In this document: positions 7,289 to 14,937 of the stretch, in pieces
Layout: each line of letters opens with the position of its first letter
Position numbering within the stretch: position 1 is the stretch's first letter
Assembly: GCF_011762095.1 (NCBI RefSeq)
Contig: NZ_JAASQO010000002.1
Location: forward strand, 124,001-188,000
Reading direction: 5' to 3'
DNA length: 64,000 nucleotides
DNA from: Parvibaculum indicum
Lineage (GTDB): Bacteria; Pseudomonadota; Alphaproteobacteria; Parvibaculales; Parvibaculaceae
Program-made: the position numbers and the translations under genes
The notes under the pieces: generated by a model
The model's input: only the letters and a program-made list of their open reading frames with translations
Databases searched by the model: none
What the model was told of the DNA's origin: nothing

Positions 7289-8156
7289 CGGTGCGTCCTT
7301 CGGGCATGGGTTTCAGCCGCTTCGCCTTGGCGTCGGCGATGATGCTGTCGAAATAAAACCAGCTTCGGATGGTGTGGGGCCGCCCCCTGGCGGCATGGGC
7401 GCGCACCGCCGGAAGCACGTCCAGCTCCCAGTCGGCGCCGCTTTCCAGCCATGTCAGCGGCCGCGCCATGGAGAGCAGGTCGGGCCCGGCGGGCACGTTG
7501 AGCGCGTTTCCCGCCGCCTCGAAAAGCTGCTCCTCCATTTCCGGCGTGATTCGCGTTCCGTCGCGCGCGCGCGCGTCAGCAGCAGCAGTAATATTCTGGT
7601 GTATGGGGACTGGAGTCTGGTGAGCTTTTGTCTGGGTTTCTGTTTTCGAAGGGCTGGGTTTCCGCTGGGTTTCGTTTTCGGAACCTCTGGGTTCCTGCTG
7701 GGTTTCGTTTTCAAAACCCTTGGGTTCTTGCTGGGTTTCGTTTTCAAAACCCCTGGGTTTTTTCTGGGTTTCGTTATTAAAACCAGTGGGTTCTTCCCGG
7801 GTTTCTTTTTCCTTCGCGTCCTGACGCTTCTTCGGGCGCCCGCCGCGCGCGCCATTCACCTTGGCAGCCTCTATCCGGGCTTTCGTTTTCGATATCTCTT
7901 CCTCGGCCCGATTGTTTATCCACACCCCGTCGACCAGCGTAAAAAACTCATCCAGCACCGCGTCGACAGCGGCCTTTTCTTCCTCCGTCCGCGCTCGGGC
8001 CAGTCGGTGGGCGGATGCCTCCGGAATGCCCTCCTCGGTCCCGTAATAGCGATCCAGCAGGATGCTGTAGGCACCATGCTCAAGCATCGACAGGTGAGCC
8101 GTGTCCTTCGCGTAGTCGCCAAGATGTCTTTCGTAAAAGTTCACCTGATCCCCCAC
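7206..8156 (-). CDS. YdaU-like (DUF1376) phage replication protein
   Basis: This 316-residue protein begins with the DUF1376/YdaU signature: NFYERHLGDYAKDTAHLSMLEHGAYSILLDRYY at residues 6-38, given in pieces NFYERHLGDY and MLEHGAYSILLDRYY. Such proteins act in phage replication initiation together with a helicase loader. A basic linker (GARGGRPKKRQ) is followed by six 11-residue repeats (residues 117-182). The C-terminal half (PEMEEQLFEAAGNAL, TWLESGADWELDVLP..) resembles the conserved tail of these proteins. It overlaps the DnaA-like gene upstream by 16 bases. Confidence 0.82.
   Translation of the reverse strand: MGDQVNFYERHLGDYAKDTAHLSMLEHGAYSILLDRYYGTEEGIPEASAHRLARARTEEEKAAVDAVLDEFFTLVDGVWINNRAEEEISKTKARIEAAKVNGARGGRPKKRQDAKEKETREEPTGFNNETQKKPRGFENETQQEPKGFENETQQEPRGSENETQRKPSPSKTETQTKAHQTPVPIHQNITAAADARARDGTRITPEMEEQLFEAAGNALNVPAGPDLLSMARPLTWLESGADWELDVLPAVRAHAARGRPHTIRSWFYFDSIIADAKAKRLKPMPEGRTDDRSSNRQTGGTGRRRATYVGIASSGD
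7611..7808 (-). repeat. Six 33-bp tandem repeats inside the YdaU-like gene
   Basis: The repeats encode units of 11 residues of the form NETQxxPxGFE, at residues 117-182 of the YdaU-like protein. Units 2 to 4 are nearly identical; the first, fifth and sixth have diverged. The plus strand shows the matching pattern CTGGGTTTCGTTTTC every 33 bases. Such arrays change copy number easily and act as flexible linkers. Confidence 0.9.
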
Positions 8157-8512
8157 ATCATTCTCACGCGCAACCGGGCGCGAAGGGTCGCCATGTCGCC
8201 CAGCGCCGTCTTGTCGCTTTCCATGGCCGCTTCCACGCGGCGGATCGCATGCATCACCGTCGTGTGATCCCGCCGCTGAAACGCCGCGGCGAGCTGCGGC
8301 AGGCTCTTGCCGCAGCTCTCATGGGCGAGATACATGGCGACATGGCGCACGAAGCAGAGCCGCCGGCGGCGGCTGTCGCCCAGGATGGCCTCCACCGGCT
8401 CGTCATAGTGCCGCGACACTTCGCGGATGACCTCCCAGACCATCGGCTTCCGTCCGCCCCGGCGCGCCGCCTCCGGCGCAGGCGTCGATTTCCGTTGTAC
8501 CGCCGCGCTCAT
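8141..8512 (-). CDS. DnaA domain-IV-like DNA-binding protein
   Basis: A 123-residue protein whose second half matches the DnaA C-terminal origin-binding domain: LPQLAAAFQRRDHTTVMHAI at residues ~76-95 contains the DnaA signature (RDHTTV.HA). The AAA+ domain of DnaA is absent. It probably binds DnaA-box-like sites in the phage or host origin. It lies between a methyltransferase gene and the YdaU-like replication gene. Its ATG overlaps the methyltransferase stop region (ATGA). Confidence 0.85.
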   Translation of the reverse strand: MSAAVQRKSTPAPEAARRGGRKPMVWEVIREVSRHYDEPVEAILGDSRRRRLCFVRHVAMYLAHESCGKSLPQLAAAFQRRDHTTVMHAIRRVEAAMESDKTALGDMATLRARLRVRMMWGIR

Positions 8513-9525
8513 GACCGCTCCTCGATGACGTCGAAAATCGTCGGCGCGGCGGCTTCCTGTTCCTCATGGGCCAGATACCGGCAGGCCTGCCGCCAATAGC
8601 TTTCCTTGAGTTCGATCCCGATGAAGCGCCGTCTCTGCCGCAGCGCCACCACGCCCTCGCTCCCGATCCCCATGAAGGGCGACAGCACGACGTCTCCGGG
8701 GTTGGACCAGAGCATGGTCGCCCGCGTGGTGATATCGAGCGGCATGGGGCAGATGTGTTTTTCGTCGTCCGGCTCGCGATGGGCGTTCAGCACGTCCGTC
8801 TCGCGCGTGTCCATCCATACCGGGCTCGCATAGTCCTGCCATTGCCCGAGCGGAAATCCGGCCATCCGGCGGGCGTCCTCCGGCGACAGTTCCACGCCCG
8901 CGCCCAGCGCCCGCTCGCTTGCGCGGGCGCTCTCCGCCGCCAGCTCTTCCGCGTTTTCCGGATTGGCATGCGTGACGGGCGCAATCCCCTCGCCTTCCCC
9001 CGCCCATTTGCGGAAGACGACGAGATATTCGGGAAGCCCCTGCCGGGAGAAGGACGAGTCGGCCCGAAGCTGCTTGTAGAGCAGGCCATGCGCCTTGGTT
9101 TTCGTCATCTCCCGAACGGGGCAGCGCCAGATCGTCACGCGGGAGTGGAAGTTGAACCCCGCCTCCTGATGAACGCGGATCAGCTCTCCCGGAAAGTCCC
9201 TGAGCCCCGCCGTGCCGCGCTGCGACTTGTAGAACACCAGATCCTTGCAGTGCACCGCGACGAGGCGGCCGGGCCGCGTGACGCGGTAGAGTTCGCGCGC
9301 GAGGAAGCGGTAATGCTCGAAAAACTCGTCATCGTCGGCGCTGTTTCCCATATCGGCGATGCTGTCATTGTAGATGTAGAGGCCGGAGAAAGGCGGCGAG
9401 TAGACGGAAAAATCCACGGACCCGTCCGGCATCTGGGCGACGATATCCACGCAGTCGCCCTGATAGGCGGCCCAGCTCTTCGCGACTTCGGCATTCAGAC
9501 AATCGATCATGCGGCCCTCATCCAT
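8509..9525 (-). CDS. Phage DNA amino-methyltransferase (beta-class order)
   Basis: A 338-residue SAM-dependent methyltransferase. The catalytic motif SPPF is at residues 43-46 (motif IV), and the SAM-binding motif (VVLSPFMGIGSEG) followed by FIGIELKESYW comes near residue 285, so motif IV precedes motif I as in beta-class enzymes. SPPF/SPPY is common in N4-cytosine and some N6-adenine enzymes; the target base cannot be decided. It overlaps the helicase gene by 19 bases. It is not a CcrM type, which has DPPY and a C-terminal DNA-binding domain. Confidence 0.88.
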   Translation of the reverse strand: MDEGRMIDCLNAEVAKSWAAYQGDCVDIVAQMPDGSVDFSVYSPPFSGLYIYNDSIADMGNSADDDEFFEHYRFLARELYRVTRPGRLVAVHCKDLVFYKSQRGTAGLRDFPGELIRVHQEAGFNFHSRVTIWRCPVREMTKTKAHGLLYKQLRADSSFSRQGLPEYLVVFRKWAGEGEGIAPVTHANPENAEELAAESARASERALGAGVELSPEDARRMAGFPLGQWQDYASPVWMDTRETDVLNAHREPDDEKHICPMPLDITTRATMLWSNPGDVVLSPFMGIGSEGVVALRQRRRFIGIELKESYWRQACRYLAHEEQEAAAPTIFDVIEERS

Positions 9526-10877
9526 TCCGGGAGCGGCGCCCTGTGGCGCGGCTCATATGCAACCTTGAGACTGGCGGCGCGGCCCAGCGCGCGCTTCATG
9601 GCGGCGACCATGGCTTCCTGCATGTGCCGGTGATCGCCCGCCTTGCGATCGATAACCCGCCCGATGGAGCGTTCGCCGTCGGCGACGACGAGGTCGGCCC
9701 GCACAGGCCGTGTCTGCCCGAAGCGCCAGAAGCGCCGCACGGTCTGATACCAGGCCTCATAGGAGAAGCTGCGGCCGACATAGACGGGGTGATTGCAGTG
9801 CTGCCAGTTGAGCCCGAAACCGGCGATGCTGGGCTTGGTGAGCAGCTTCGTCACCGTGCCGTCGGCAAAGGCCTCCAGATTGCGCTCCTTCACCGCGGCG
9901 GGCTGGCTGCCCCGCACCTCCACGATTTCCGGGCAGAGCGCCTTCACCGCGTCGGCTTCATAGTCCGTATCGACCCAGATGACGCAGGGCTCGGCATCCG
10001 ACATGGCGAGTTCGACGCCCAGCGCGGCGCGTAGAGCCGCCGTGCGGCGTTTGGTGGCGTGGATCTCGGTGGCCGACAGCTTTTCGAGCCCCAGAAGCCC
10101 CGCCGCCGATGCGTCGGGATCGTCCACGAAATGCGGCACGACCTCCAGCGGCGGCAGGACGAAGCCCTCATCCGAGCCGCCCAGATCGGACGGCATCATC
10201 GCCATGCGGCTCCAGGACGCCATCCAGTCCCAGAAATGCTTTTCGCCATGCGTCTTGAGGCGATACCGCCCCATCGCCGTCTGGTCGGCCGTGAACCAGC
10301 GCATCAGCATTTCGCTGGACTGCATCACACTCAGGAACTCGGCATGCTGGCCCAGCTCCATATGGTCGTTCGGCGCGGGCGTCGCGGTGGCGGAGAGCTT
10401 GAAGCGCGTCTGGGCGAATAGGTCGATCAGCGTCCGCGTCGTCTTGCCCGTGAAATTCTTGATGATGCCGCTCTCGTCGAGCGCGGTGCCGCCATAGGCC
10501 CCCGCATCGATCAGGTGCAAGCGGTCGTAATTGACGATGTTGATGCCCTCGCGCGCATCGTCCTCGCTCCGGATGACCCGTGCGTCATAGCCGAACCGCT
10601 TGCCCTCCCGCGCGATCTGCGGGGCCACCGCCAGCGGAGCGCAGATGAGCGATCGCCCGTTCGTCGCCTCGCCCGCATGCCGGCAGAATTCGAGCTCCAC
10701 ACCCGTCTTGCCGAGGCCGGTATCGAGGAACGCCCCCGCCCGCCCGGCCCGCAACGCGAAATCCACCGTGACGGCCTGCTGCGTCATGAGGTGTGACGAC
10801 AGCGGCGGCGGTTCGATGCCCGTCATGGGCGCCACAGGGGCCTTGGAGGCGAGGAATTCGGCATATTCCGGGGTCAT
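9507..10877 (-). CDS. Phage SF2/Snf2-like DNA helicase
   Basis: A 456-residue helicase of the Snf2-like branch. Walker A is LDTGLGKT near residues 51-58, the DExx box reads LDESG near residue 133, the SATA motif (LSATATPAPND) follows, and motif VI is RRFWRFGQTRP near residue 387. Such proteins are frequent in phages next to methyltransferases. They may remodel DNA during replication or recombination. The start overlaps the next gene upstream by 4 bases (ATGA). Confidence 0.9.
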   Translation of the reverse strand: MTPEYAEFLASKAPVAPMTGIEPPPLSSHLMTQQAVTVDFALRAGRAGAFLDTGLGKTGVELEFCRHAGEATNGRSLICAPLAVAPQIAREGKRFGYDARVIRSEDDAREGINIVNYDRLHLIDAGAYGGTALDESGIIKNFTGKTTRTLIDLFAQTRFKLSATATPAPNDHMELGQHAEFLSVMQSSEMLMRWFTADQTAMGRYRLKTHGEKHFWDWMASWSRMAMMPSDLGGSDEGFVLPPLEVVPHFVDDPDASAAGLLGLEKLSATEIHATKRRTAALRAALGVELAMSDAEPCVIWVDTDYEADAVKALCPEIVEVRGSQPAAVKERNLEAFADGTVTKLLTKPSIAGFGLNWQHCNHPVYVGRSFSYEAWYQTVRRFWRFGQTRPVRADLVVADGERSIGRVIDRKAGDHRHMQEAMVAAMKRALGRAASLKVAYEPRHRAPLPEWMRAA

Positions 10878-11110
10878 GTGCGCCTCCGGATCGCGAAGCG
10901 GCCGCAGAGCGCTTCTATCTGGGGCGTTTTTCCGTCGGGCAGCAGAGCGAGCTTGCCGTTTTCATCGGTTTTGTACTTCCGGAGCCAACCGGCGATTGTG
11001 TCCACCTCGACCACATAGTCGATGACGTTTCCGGTCTGGATATCCACAACCTCGATGTTGGTCCAATCCTCCGGCGGTCCACCCGCTTTGGCGTAGGTGA
11101 TATCGGTCAT
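10874..11110 (-). CDS. Small phage protein, unknown
   Basis: A 78-residue protein (MTDITYAKAGGPPEDWTNIE ...) with a beta-rich middle (VVDIQTGNVIDYVVEVD) and a C-terminal RFAIRRRT. ATGA overlaps at both ends link it to the methyltransferase-like gene and the helicase. No domain recognised. Confidence 0.72.
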   Translation of the reverse strand: MTDITYAKAGGPPEDWTNIEVVDIQTGNVIDYVVEVDTIAGWLRKYKTDENGKLALLPDGKTPQIEALCGRFAIRRRT

Positions 11111-12819
11111 GCCACGGCCTCCCGCAGGGCATATCCACCCCACTGAGATGCAATCGCCGCGGCCATGCCGGGATATGTCTTGCTCCGCTCCTTCCAGCGA
11201 TCCGGGCTCGGCGAGGCGCGGTGCACACCCGACCACTGCGCATGTTCCTTCGTGCCAGACGCAGGCGGCTCCAGTTTGTTCGTCGGGACAAGACGCGGGA
11301 GTCCTTCCAGATAGAAGTTCGTCGCCTTGAAGGCCGGTTCCCCGAACCACCATGGCTGAACCGTCTGTCGCGCATCATCAGAGTAGTTGTCGATCAGCGC
11401 CTTTGCGTGCCGGTGCATGACCGGGTTTTCTACCCCCTTGCGGGGGATGTCAGCGTTCCAGCACTTCGAGAAAAGGTCCGCGCCATCCCGAAGCTCGCTC
11501 CACATGAACGCCAGCCGCTCGTCCCGATCCATGGCTGCGTAAGCGGCGATCTTGTCGGCCCCGTAGTGCCCGGCCGTCAGACGCTTGGGTGGCTCGTGCA
11601 GCCATCGCACCCCTGAATTGCAAAGCCTCGTACAGTTGTGGACGATCACGCCGTTCGCGGTGTAGGTCTCATCCTCTTCGACCGAGAGGTTAAAAACGAC
11701 GGCCTGCTGAAGCTTATGGATGACGGATCGGACGTGCCCCCACGCGTAATCTCCATCTACGTAATTTCTTAGACGCTCATTCGCGTTTCCTATGCTGATG
11801 CTGATTGAAGGCCTTTGGCGTACCGTGCGCCCTTGGATTTCGACGGTAGGATTCCTTTCGAAGATGCCCAACCTTGGGCATTTGTCGTAGACACGCTGCA
11901 TGAGAATAGCGATGCCAAGCGCCAACCGCGGCGAAACGGTCGCTGCGGATGTATCCCGTTCGCGGATATAGCCATCCCCGCTCAGGTAACCCTGAAGAAA
12001 CGCTATGGCCTGCTGTTTGGGCAGCTCCATGACCCATACAGGAAGAGTCTTTTTGTGTGCGTATAGCCCGAATTGCGCAAAATCCTTGATTGCGTCATGG
12101 CCGTAGAAAGTCGCTCGGTAGGCTGTGCCGTTCCACCTAATGCTACATTTGCGAGGGCAGACCCGCTTGAATTCCTCAAACTCATGTGCTCCCACCGCAA
12201 GGTTCATCTCCTCCCACTTGCCGTCAGTCCAGCGGCTGCGACGCATGTGGCCGTCAGCCACGTATCGCCCCATCAGCCATAGGTCGTCGTCGCTGATGTT
12301 AACGGCCGTAGTGGGTGGCAGGACCGATCCGACGAAGTGGCGCGTCGAAAGGGCTCCAGCTTGAATGAACTCTGCCGGCCCGTCTCGCTCCTTCAGGGAG
12401 CGGAAACCATGCGCGCATGGCGCTCGGAAGCGGGCATAGAACGGATGTTCTGGCGTGGTCGTAATGGGGAGCGCATTAGTCGCCTTGAGGGCCAGAAGAT
12501 CATTGGTGCTTTTGTTCATCGTCTCTGTGACACGGCGCCACCGGCCGCGATGCGTAAGAACAAGGTCTCCAACAACAACATCCTCAATCGGAATATGCCC
12601 CCGTTTCGTCAACACGAGGGTACCGGCGACAAAACACGGAGGATGAAAGACAGCGAGCAGATCCCAGCCATCGTCGAGATAGTCGCGCACATCGCCGATG
12701 ATGTGCCGATTGCTCATATCCTCCGAGGGCAGCAGGTCTACCGACCAAACGTCGTGACCCAGCGCCGCGAACGCACGACGCACAATGCCAGATTGCTCAC
12801 ATCCGACGAGTATCTTCAC
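11107..12819 (-). CDS. Phage methyltransferase-like protein interrupted by an intein
   Basis: The precursor has 570 residues: N-extein 1-61, intein 62-395, C-extein 396-570. The joined exteins give a 236-residue protein starting KILVGCEQSG and containing HPP|CTRLCNSGVRWL, where the bar marks the splice point. This resembles a phage family often annotated as DNA cytosine methyltransferase, with a Rossmann-type start (CEQSGIVRRAFAALGH) and a PPC motif. I chose GTG 12819, with AGGAG 8 bases upstream, overlapping the gcrA-like stop (GTGA). The C-extein ends with a basic, aromatic segment (SPDRWKERSKTYPGM) also known from this phage family. Activity of the enzyme is not proven. Confidence 0.85.
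   Translation of the reverse strand: MKILVGCEQSGIVRRAFAALGHDVWSVDLLPSEDMSNRHIIGDVRDYLDDGWDLLAVFHPPCFVAGTLVLTKRGHIPIEDVVVGDLVLTHRGRWRRVTETMNKSTNDLLALKATNALPITTTPEHPFYARFRAPCAHGFRSLKERDGPAEFIQAGALSTRHFVGSVLPPTTAVNISDDDLWLMGRYVADGHMRRSRWTDGKWEEMNLAVGAHEFEEFKRVCPRKCSIRWNGTAYRATFYGHDAIKDFAQFGLYAHKKTLPVWVMELPKQQAIAFLQGYLSGDGYIRERDTSAATVSPRLALGIAILMQRVYDKCPRLGIFERNPTVEIQGRTVRQRPSISISIGNANERLRNYVDGDYAWGHVRSVIHKLQQAVVFNLSVEEDETYTANGVIVHNCTRLCNSGVRWLHEPPKRLTAGHYGADKIAAYAAMDRDERLAFMWSELRDGADLFSKCWNADIPRKGVENPVMHRHAKALIDNYSDDARQTVQPWWFGEPAFKATNFYLEGLPRLVPTNKLEPPASGTKEHAQWSGVHRASPSPDRWKERSKTYPGMAAAIASQWGGYALREAVA
11635..12636 (-). other. Intein with LAGLIDADG-type homing endonuclease
   Basis: 334 codons with all splicing blocks visible: Cys1 with block A (CFVAGTLVLTKRGHIPIEDV), block B (TTTPEHPFY, histidine at intein residue 64), two dodecapeptide-like motifs (LMGRYVADG at ~122-130 and FLQGYLSGDGY at ~213-223), and blocks F and G (VFNLSVEEDETY ... 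GVIVHN) with the +1 residue Cys. Both dodecapeptides keep an acidic residue (D129 and D221), so the endonuclease may be intact. It sits exactly between HPP and CT of the host protein, the most conserved spot. Confidence 0.95.
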
Positions 12820-13409
12820 CACACGAACTCCTGAGGTCCTTTCGATACGGGCCGCCTGGCCGCTTCGGCTTCCTTCCGCCGTGCCGCCCGGCGCATGCGC
12901 GTCCCGTTCGCTTCCAGCGTCCTGACCCTGTGGAAGCTGCAATAGGGCCCGTCCCCTACGCGGTCGTTCGGACAGAAATGGAAATCGGGATGCGACGGCT
13001 CCCCCATGGGGAAACGGCATTGCGCTGGCCCGCCGCCGCGCGGATCGCCCCGCAGCGCCATGACGGCCTCGGGCGCGCCTGTCGGCACCCCCTCCGGAGG
13101 AATGACAGGCTCTTCCGCCGCCTTGCGGCGCCCGGGCATTTTCGGACCCTTCGCCTCCTTCCGGGGCGCAGCCCGTCCGCGCGGCGCGGCGGGTGGCTTG
13201 CACCGGGCAGCGCGGGGATGCGCGGATTTCGACATCCACTTGCCTTCGCCGCGCCGCGACAGGCCCAAACGGTGCACCTTGCCGATGACCGCATTGCGCG
13301 TGATCCCGTCGCCCAGCGCCTTGGCGATCTGGGAGCAGCTATAGCCGTCGGCCCACATCTTGCGCAGCGCATCGATGTGCGCTTCCGTCCAGACCTTCGC
13401 TCTAGACAT
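12816..13409 (-). CDS. Phage-encoded GcrA-family regulator
   Basis: A 197-residue protein. The N-terminus (WTEAHIDALRKMWADGYSCS, then QIAKALGDGITRNAVIGKVHRLGL) is the GcrA helix-turn-helix domain. The C-terminal part keeps the cysteine/histidine cluster typical of GcrA (QCRFPMGEPSHPDFHFC ... GPYCSFHR). In Caulobacter, GcrA binds RNA polymerase sigma-70 at GANTC-methylated promoters and controls cell-cycle genes. The middle is basic and proline-rich. A phage copy could redirect host cell-cycle transcription; this is inference. It shares 4 bases with the next gene. Confidence 0.9.
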   Translation of the reverse strand: MSRAKVWTEAHIDALRKMWADGYSCSQIAKALGDGITRNAVIGKVHRLGLSRRGEGKWMSKSAHPRAARCKPPAAPRGRAAPRKEAKGPKMPGRRKAAEEPVIPPEGVPTGAPEAVMALRGDPRGGGPAQCRFPMGEPSHPDFHFCPNDRVGDGPYCSFHRVRTLEANGTRMRRAARRKEAEAARRPVSKGPQEFVW

Positions 13410-13731
13410 CTGGACCTCCGTTCGGCTTACCGCCCGGAAAAGGCGTCACATTGTTGGGGAAGTTCGGCGCGGCGGGAGGGTCGGCCTTGAGCAGACCGGC
13501 CTCGTCCATCTGCTTCGCCAGCTCCATCATGTTCAGGCGGTTCTGGGCATAGACCACCAAAGCCGATCTCATCGGCTGGGGAAGGTTGCTGGAGAGCGCG
13601 TGGATCGCCCCGCAGAGGAGATCGATGCGTTGCTCCGTGGTCAGCCTTCCGCCTTCCGCGTCGCGCACGGCCAGCGCCGCGCCCAGCGCAAAGTAGAATT
13701 CGCTATCCGCTTCCCGGGGAGACTTGGTCAT
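13402..13731 (-). CDS. Small phage protein, unknown
   Basis: A 109-residue protein starting MTKSPREADSEFYFALGAAL. ATG 13731 has GGGGAG 7 bases upstream; an ATG at 13770 would overlap the upstream gene and lacks support. It is helical in the middle (RIDLLCGAIHALSSNLPQPM) with a proline- and glycine-rich tail. No domain recognised. Confidence 0.72.
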   Translation of the reverse strand: MTKSPREADSEFYFALGAALAVRDAEGGRLTTEQRIDLLCGAIHALSSNLPQPMRSALVVYAQNRLNMMELAKQMDEAGLLKADPPAAPNFPNNVTPFPGGKPNGGPDV

Positions 13732-13735
13732 GCCG

Positions 13736-14236
13736 TCACTCCCCGCATCCGGGGCCGACTTCCCCGGCATTGTCCCGGGCGACGAAGTCGTACCAGGGCA
13801 CGAAGCCCTTCGGGCAGTGAAAGCCCCATGTGCGGATCTTCGGGCCTGTGAGAAAAAGCGACCAGCAGCCGCTCGAGCGGAAGCCCTGCACGACGAACTC
13901 CGTCTTTCCGACGGAAGAGGGTTTCACCCTCGGCAGCTCCAGCCGATGCGTGGCCGTCGCGCGGCGGAAGGTGACGGAACCGGGCTTGCGCCAGAAACGG
14001 CCCGCCGGGGTCACATCGTAATACCCCCCCCGTAGCACGATGGAGCAGTTCACCCAGGGATGGTCATGAAGCGCGCGATCGTCGTCGTCGCGCAGCACTT
14101 CATGCAGATAGATGTTGAAGAAGCGATTGCGCGGGATGACGTACCAGCGCCGAAGGTAGTCCGACCCCGGCTTGCCGATGACGAAATCCGGCGCGCGCCG
14201 GCTGACCCTGTCGATGATGAGATCGGCGATGTTCAT
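13736..14236 (-). CDS. Cupin-like phage protein
   Basis: A 166-residue protein with the pattern RWYVIPRNRFFNIYLHEVLR, DDDRALHDHPW, SIVLRGGYYDVTP, ATATHRLELP and LFLTGPKIRTWGFHCP. The HDHPW motif, the later histidine (THRLEL) and the repeated beta strands resemble a single-domain cupin. This type is common as an uncharacterised protein in alphaproteobacterial phages. The histidines suggest metal binding; substrate unknown. Confidence 0.75.
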   Translation of the reverse strand: MNIADLIIDRVSRRAPDFVIGKPGSDYLRRWYVIPRNRFFNIYLHEVLRDDDDRALHDHPWVNCSIVLRGGYYDVTPAGRFWRKPGSVTFRRATATHRLELPRVKPSSVGKTEFVVQGFRSSGCWSLFLTGPKIRTWGFHCPKGFVPWYDFVARDNAGEVGPGCGE

Positions 14237-14248
14237 GTCCGGGGTTCC

Positions 14249-14578
14249 TCAGCTTATCCAGTTGTCGGCGAGCCATCGCTTGCCGCTCTCGGTGATCCGA
14301 AGGCACTCGCGCCCATCGACCTCGCGGACGAACCGCTCGAGAAGGCCGGCCTCCACAAACGCTTCCGCCTCTTTCAGGGAGAGGTCGTGCCCGCAGCAAA
14401 GACCGAAGCTCGCCGGGCGGCGGCCCACGCGCCGCGCGCTGAACGGATCGATCCAGCCATCCGACCCGTCGAGAAGCACAAGCTCCGTCGTGCGCCGCTG
14501 GACGCCCCATGGAAGCCAGCCCGTCGCCAGAGCCGAGAGGATGGTCAGATATTTCTTCTTCGGCGCGATGTACTTCAT
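14249..14578 (-). CDS. Small phage protein, possible winged-helix
   Basis: A 109-residue protein starting MKYIAPKKKYLTILSALATG. The C-terminal part (LSLKEAEAFVEAGLLERFVR, then ECLRITESGKRWLADNW) looks like the end of a winged-helix fold, where ITxxGKxWL follows a beta wing. The ATG overlaps the VRR-NUC stop in ATGA. Function unknown. Confidence 0.68.
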   Translation of the reverse strand: MKYIAPKKKYLTILSALATGWLPWGVQRRTTELVLLDGSDGWIDPFSARRVGRRPASFGLCCGHDLSLKEAEAFVEAGLLERFVREVDGRECLRITESGKRWLADNWIS

Positions 14579-14937
14579 GCCGCCACCCTCGCCCGCAGGC
14601 GCACCCCGGCGCCCAGCACGGCCGCTTCCACTTCTTCCAGCGTCCGGCAGATGGCCGTGCAGACCCCGCATTCCCGCAGCGCGGCCATGCGTTCCTTCTG
14701 CGCCTTCTCCGCGCTCCCGGCCTTGGCCTTCATCTCGATGGCGACGAAGGTTCGGTCCGGCGCGACGACGAAGAGATCCGGGACGCCGCTTTTCACGCCC
14801 ATCGCCTTGAGGATTCGAGCCTCCGCGGGCGTCCGCTTGCCGCCATTGGGCACATGGAACACGAAGGCCGGCGGCACCAGCGGCCGGTCGAGAAACCGCA
14901 CGACCTGTATCTGGGTGTTCTGCTCTTCCCGCTTCAT
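14575..14937 (-). CDS. VRR-NUC domain nuclease
   Basis: A 120-residue single-domain protein matching the VRR-NUC fold: FVFHVPNGGKR near residue 25, then SGVPDLFVVAPDRTFVAIEMKAKAGSAEKAQKE, here in pieces GVPDLFVV and AIEMKAKAG..QKERMAAL. The PD..EXK catalytic residues (D54, E67, K69) are present. Phage VRR-NUC proteins are thought to act on DNA structures such as Holliday junctions. It sits in the early operon between two small genes with ATGA overlaps. Confidence 0.9.
   Translation of the reverse strand: MKREEQNTQIQVVRFLDRPLVPPAFVFHVPNGGKRTPAEARILKAMGVKSGVPDLFVVAPDRTFVAIEMKAKAGSAEKAQKERMAALRECGVCTAICRTLEEVEAAVLGAGVRLRARVAA

Noticed and set aside
5594-7342. 582-codon plus-strand frame
   Set aside because: Covers three minus-strand genes joined by overlaps, has no ribosome site and is a GC-rich shadow.
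8509-9525. CcrM-type GANTC methyltransferase
   Set aside because: The catalytic motif is SPPF, not DPPY, and the CcrM C-terminal domain is missing. Specificity cannot be assigned.
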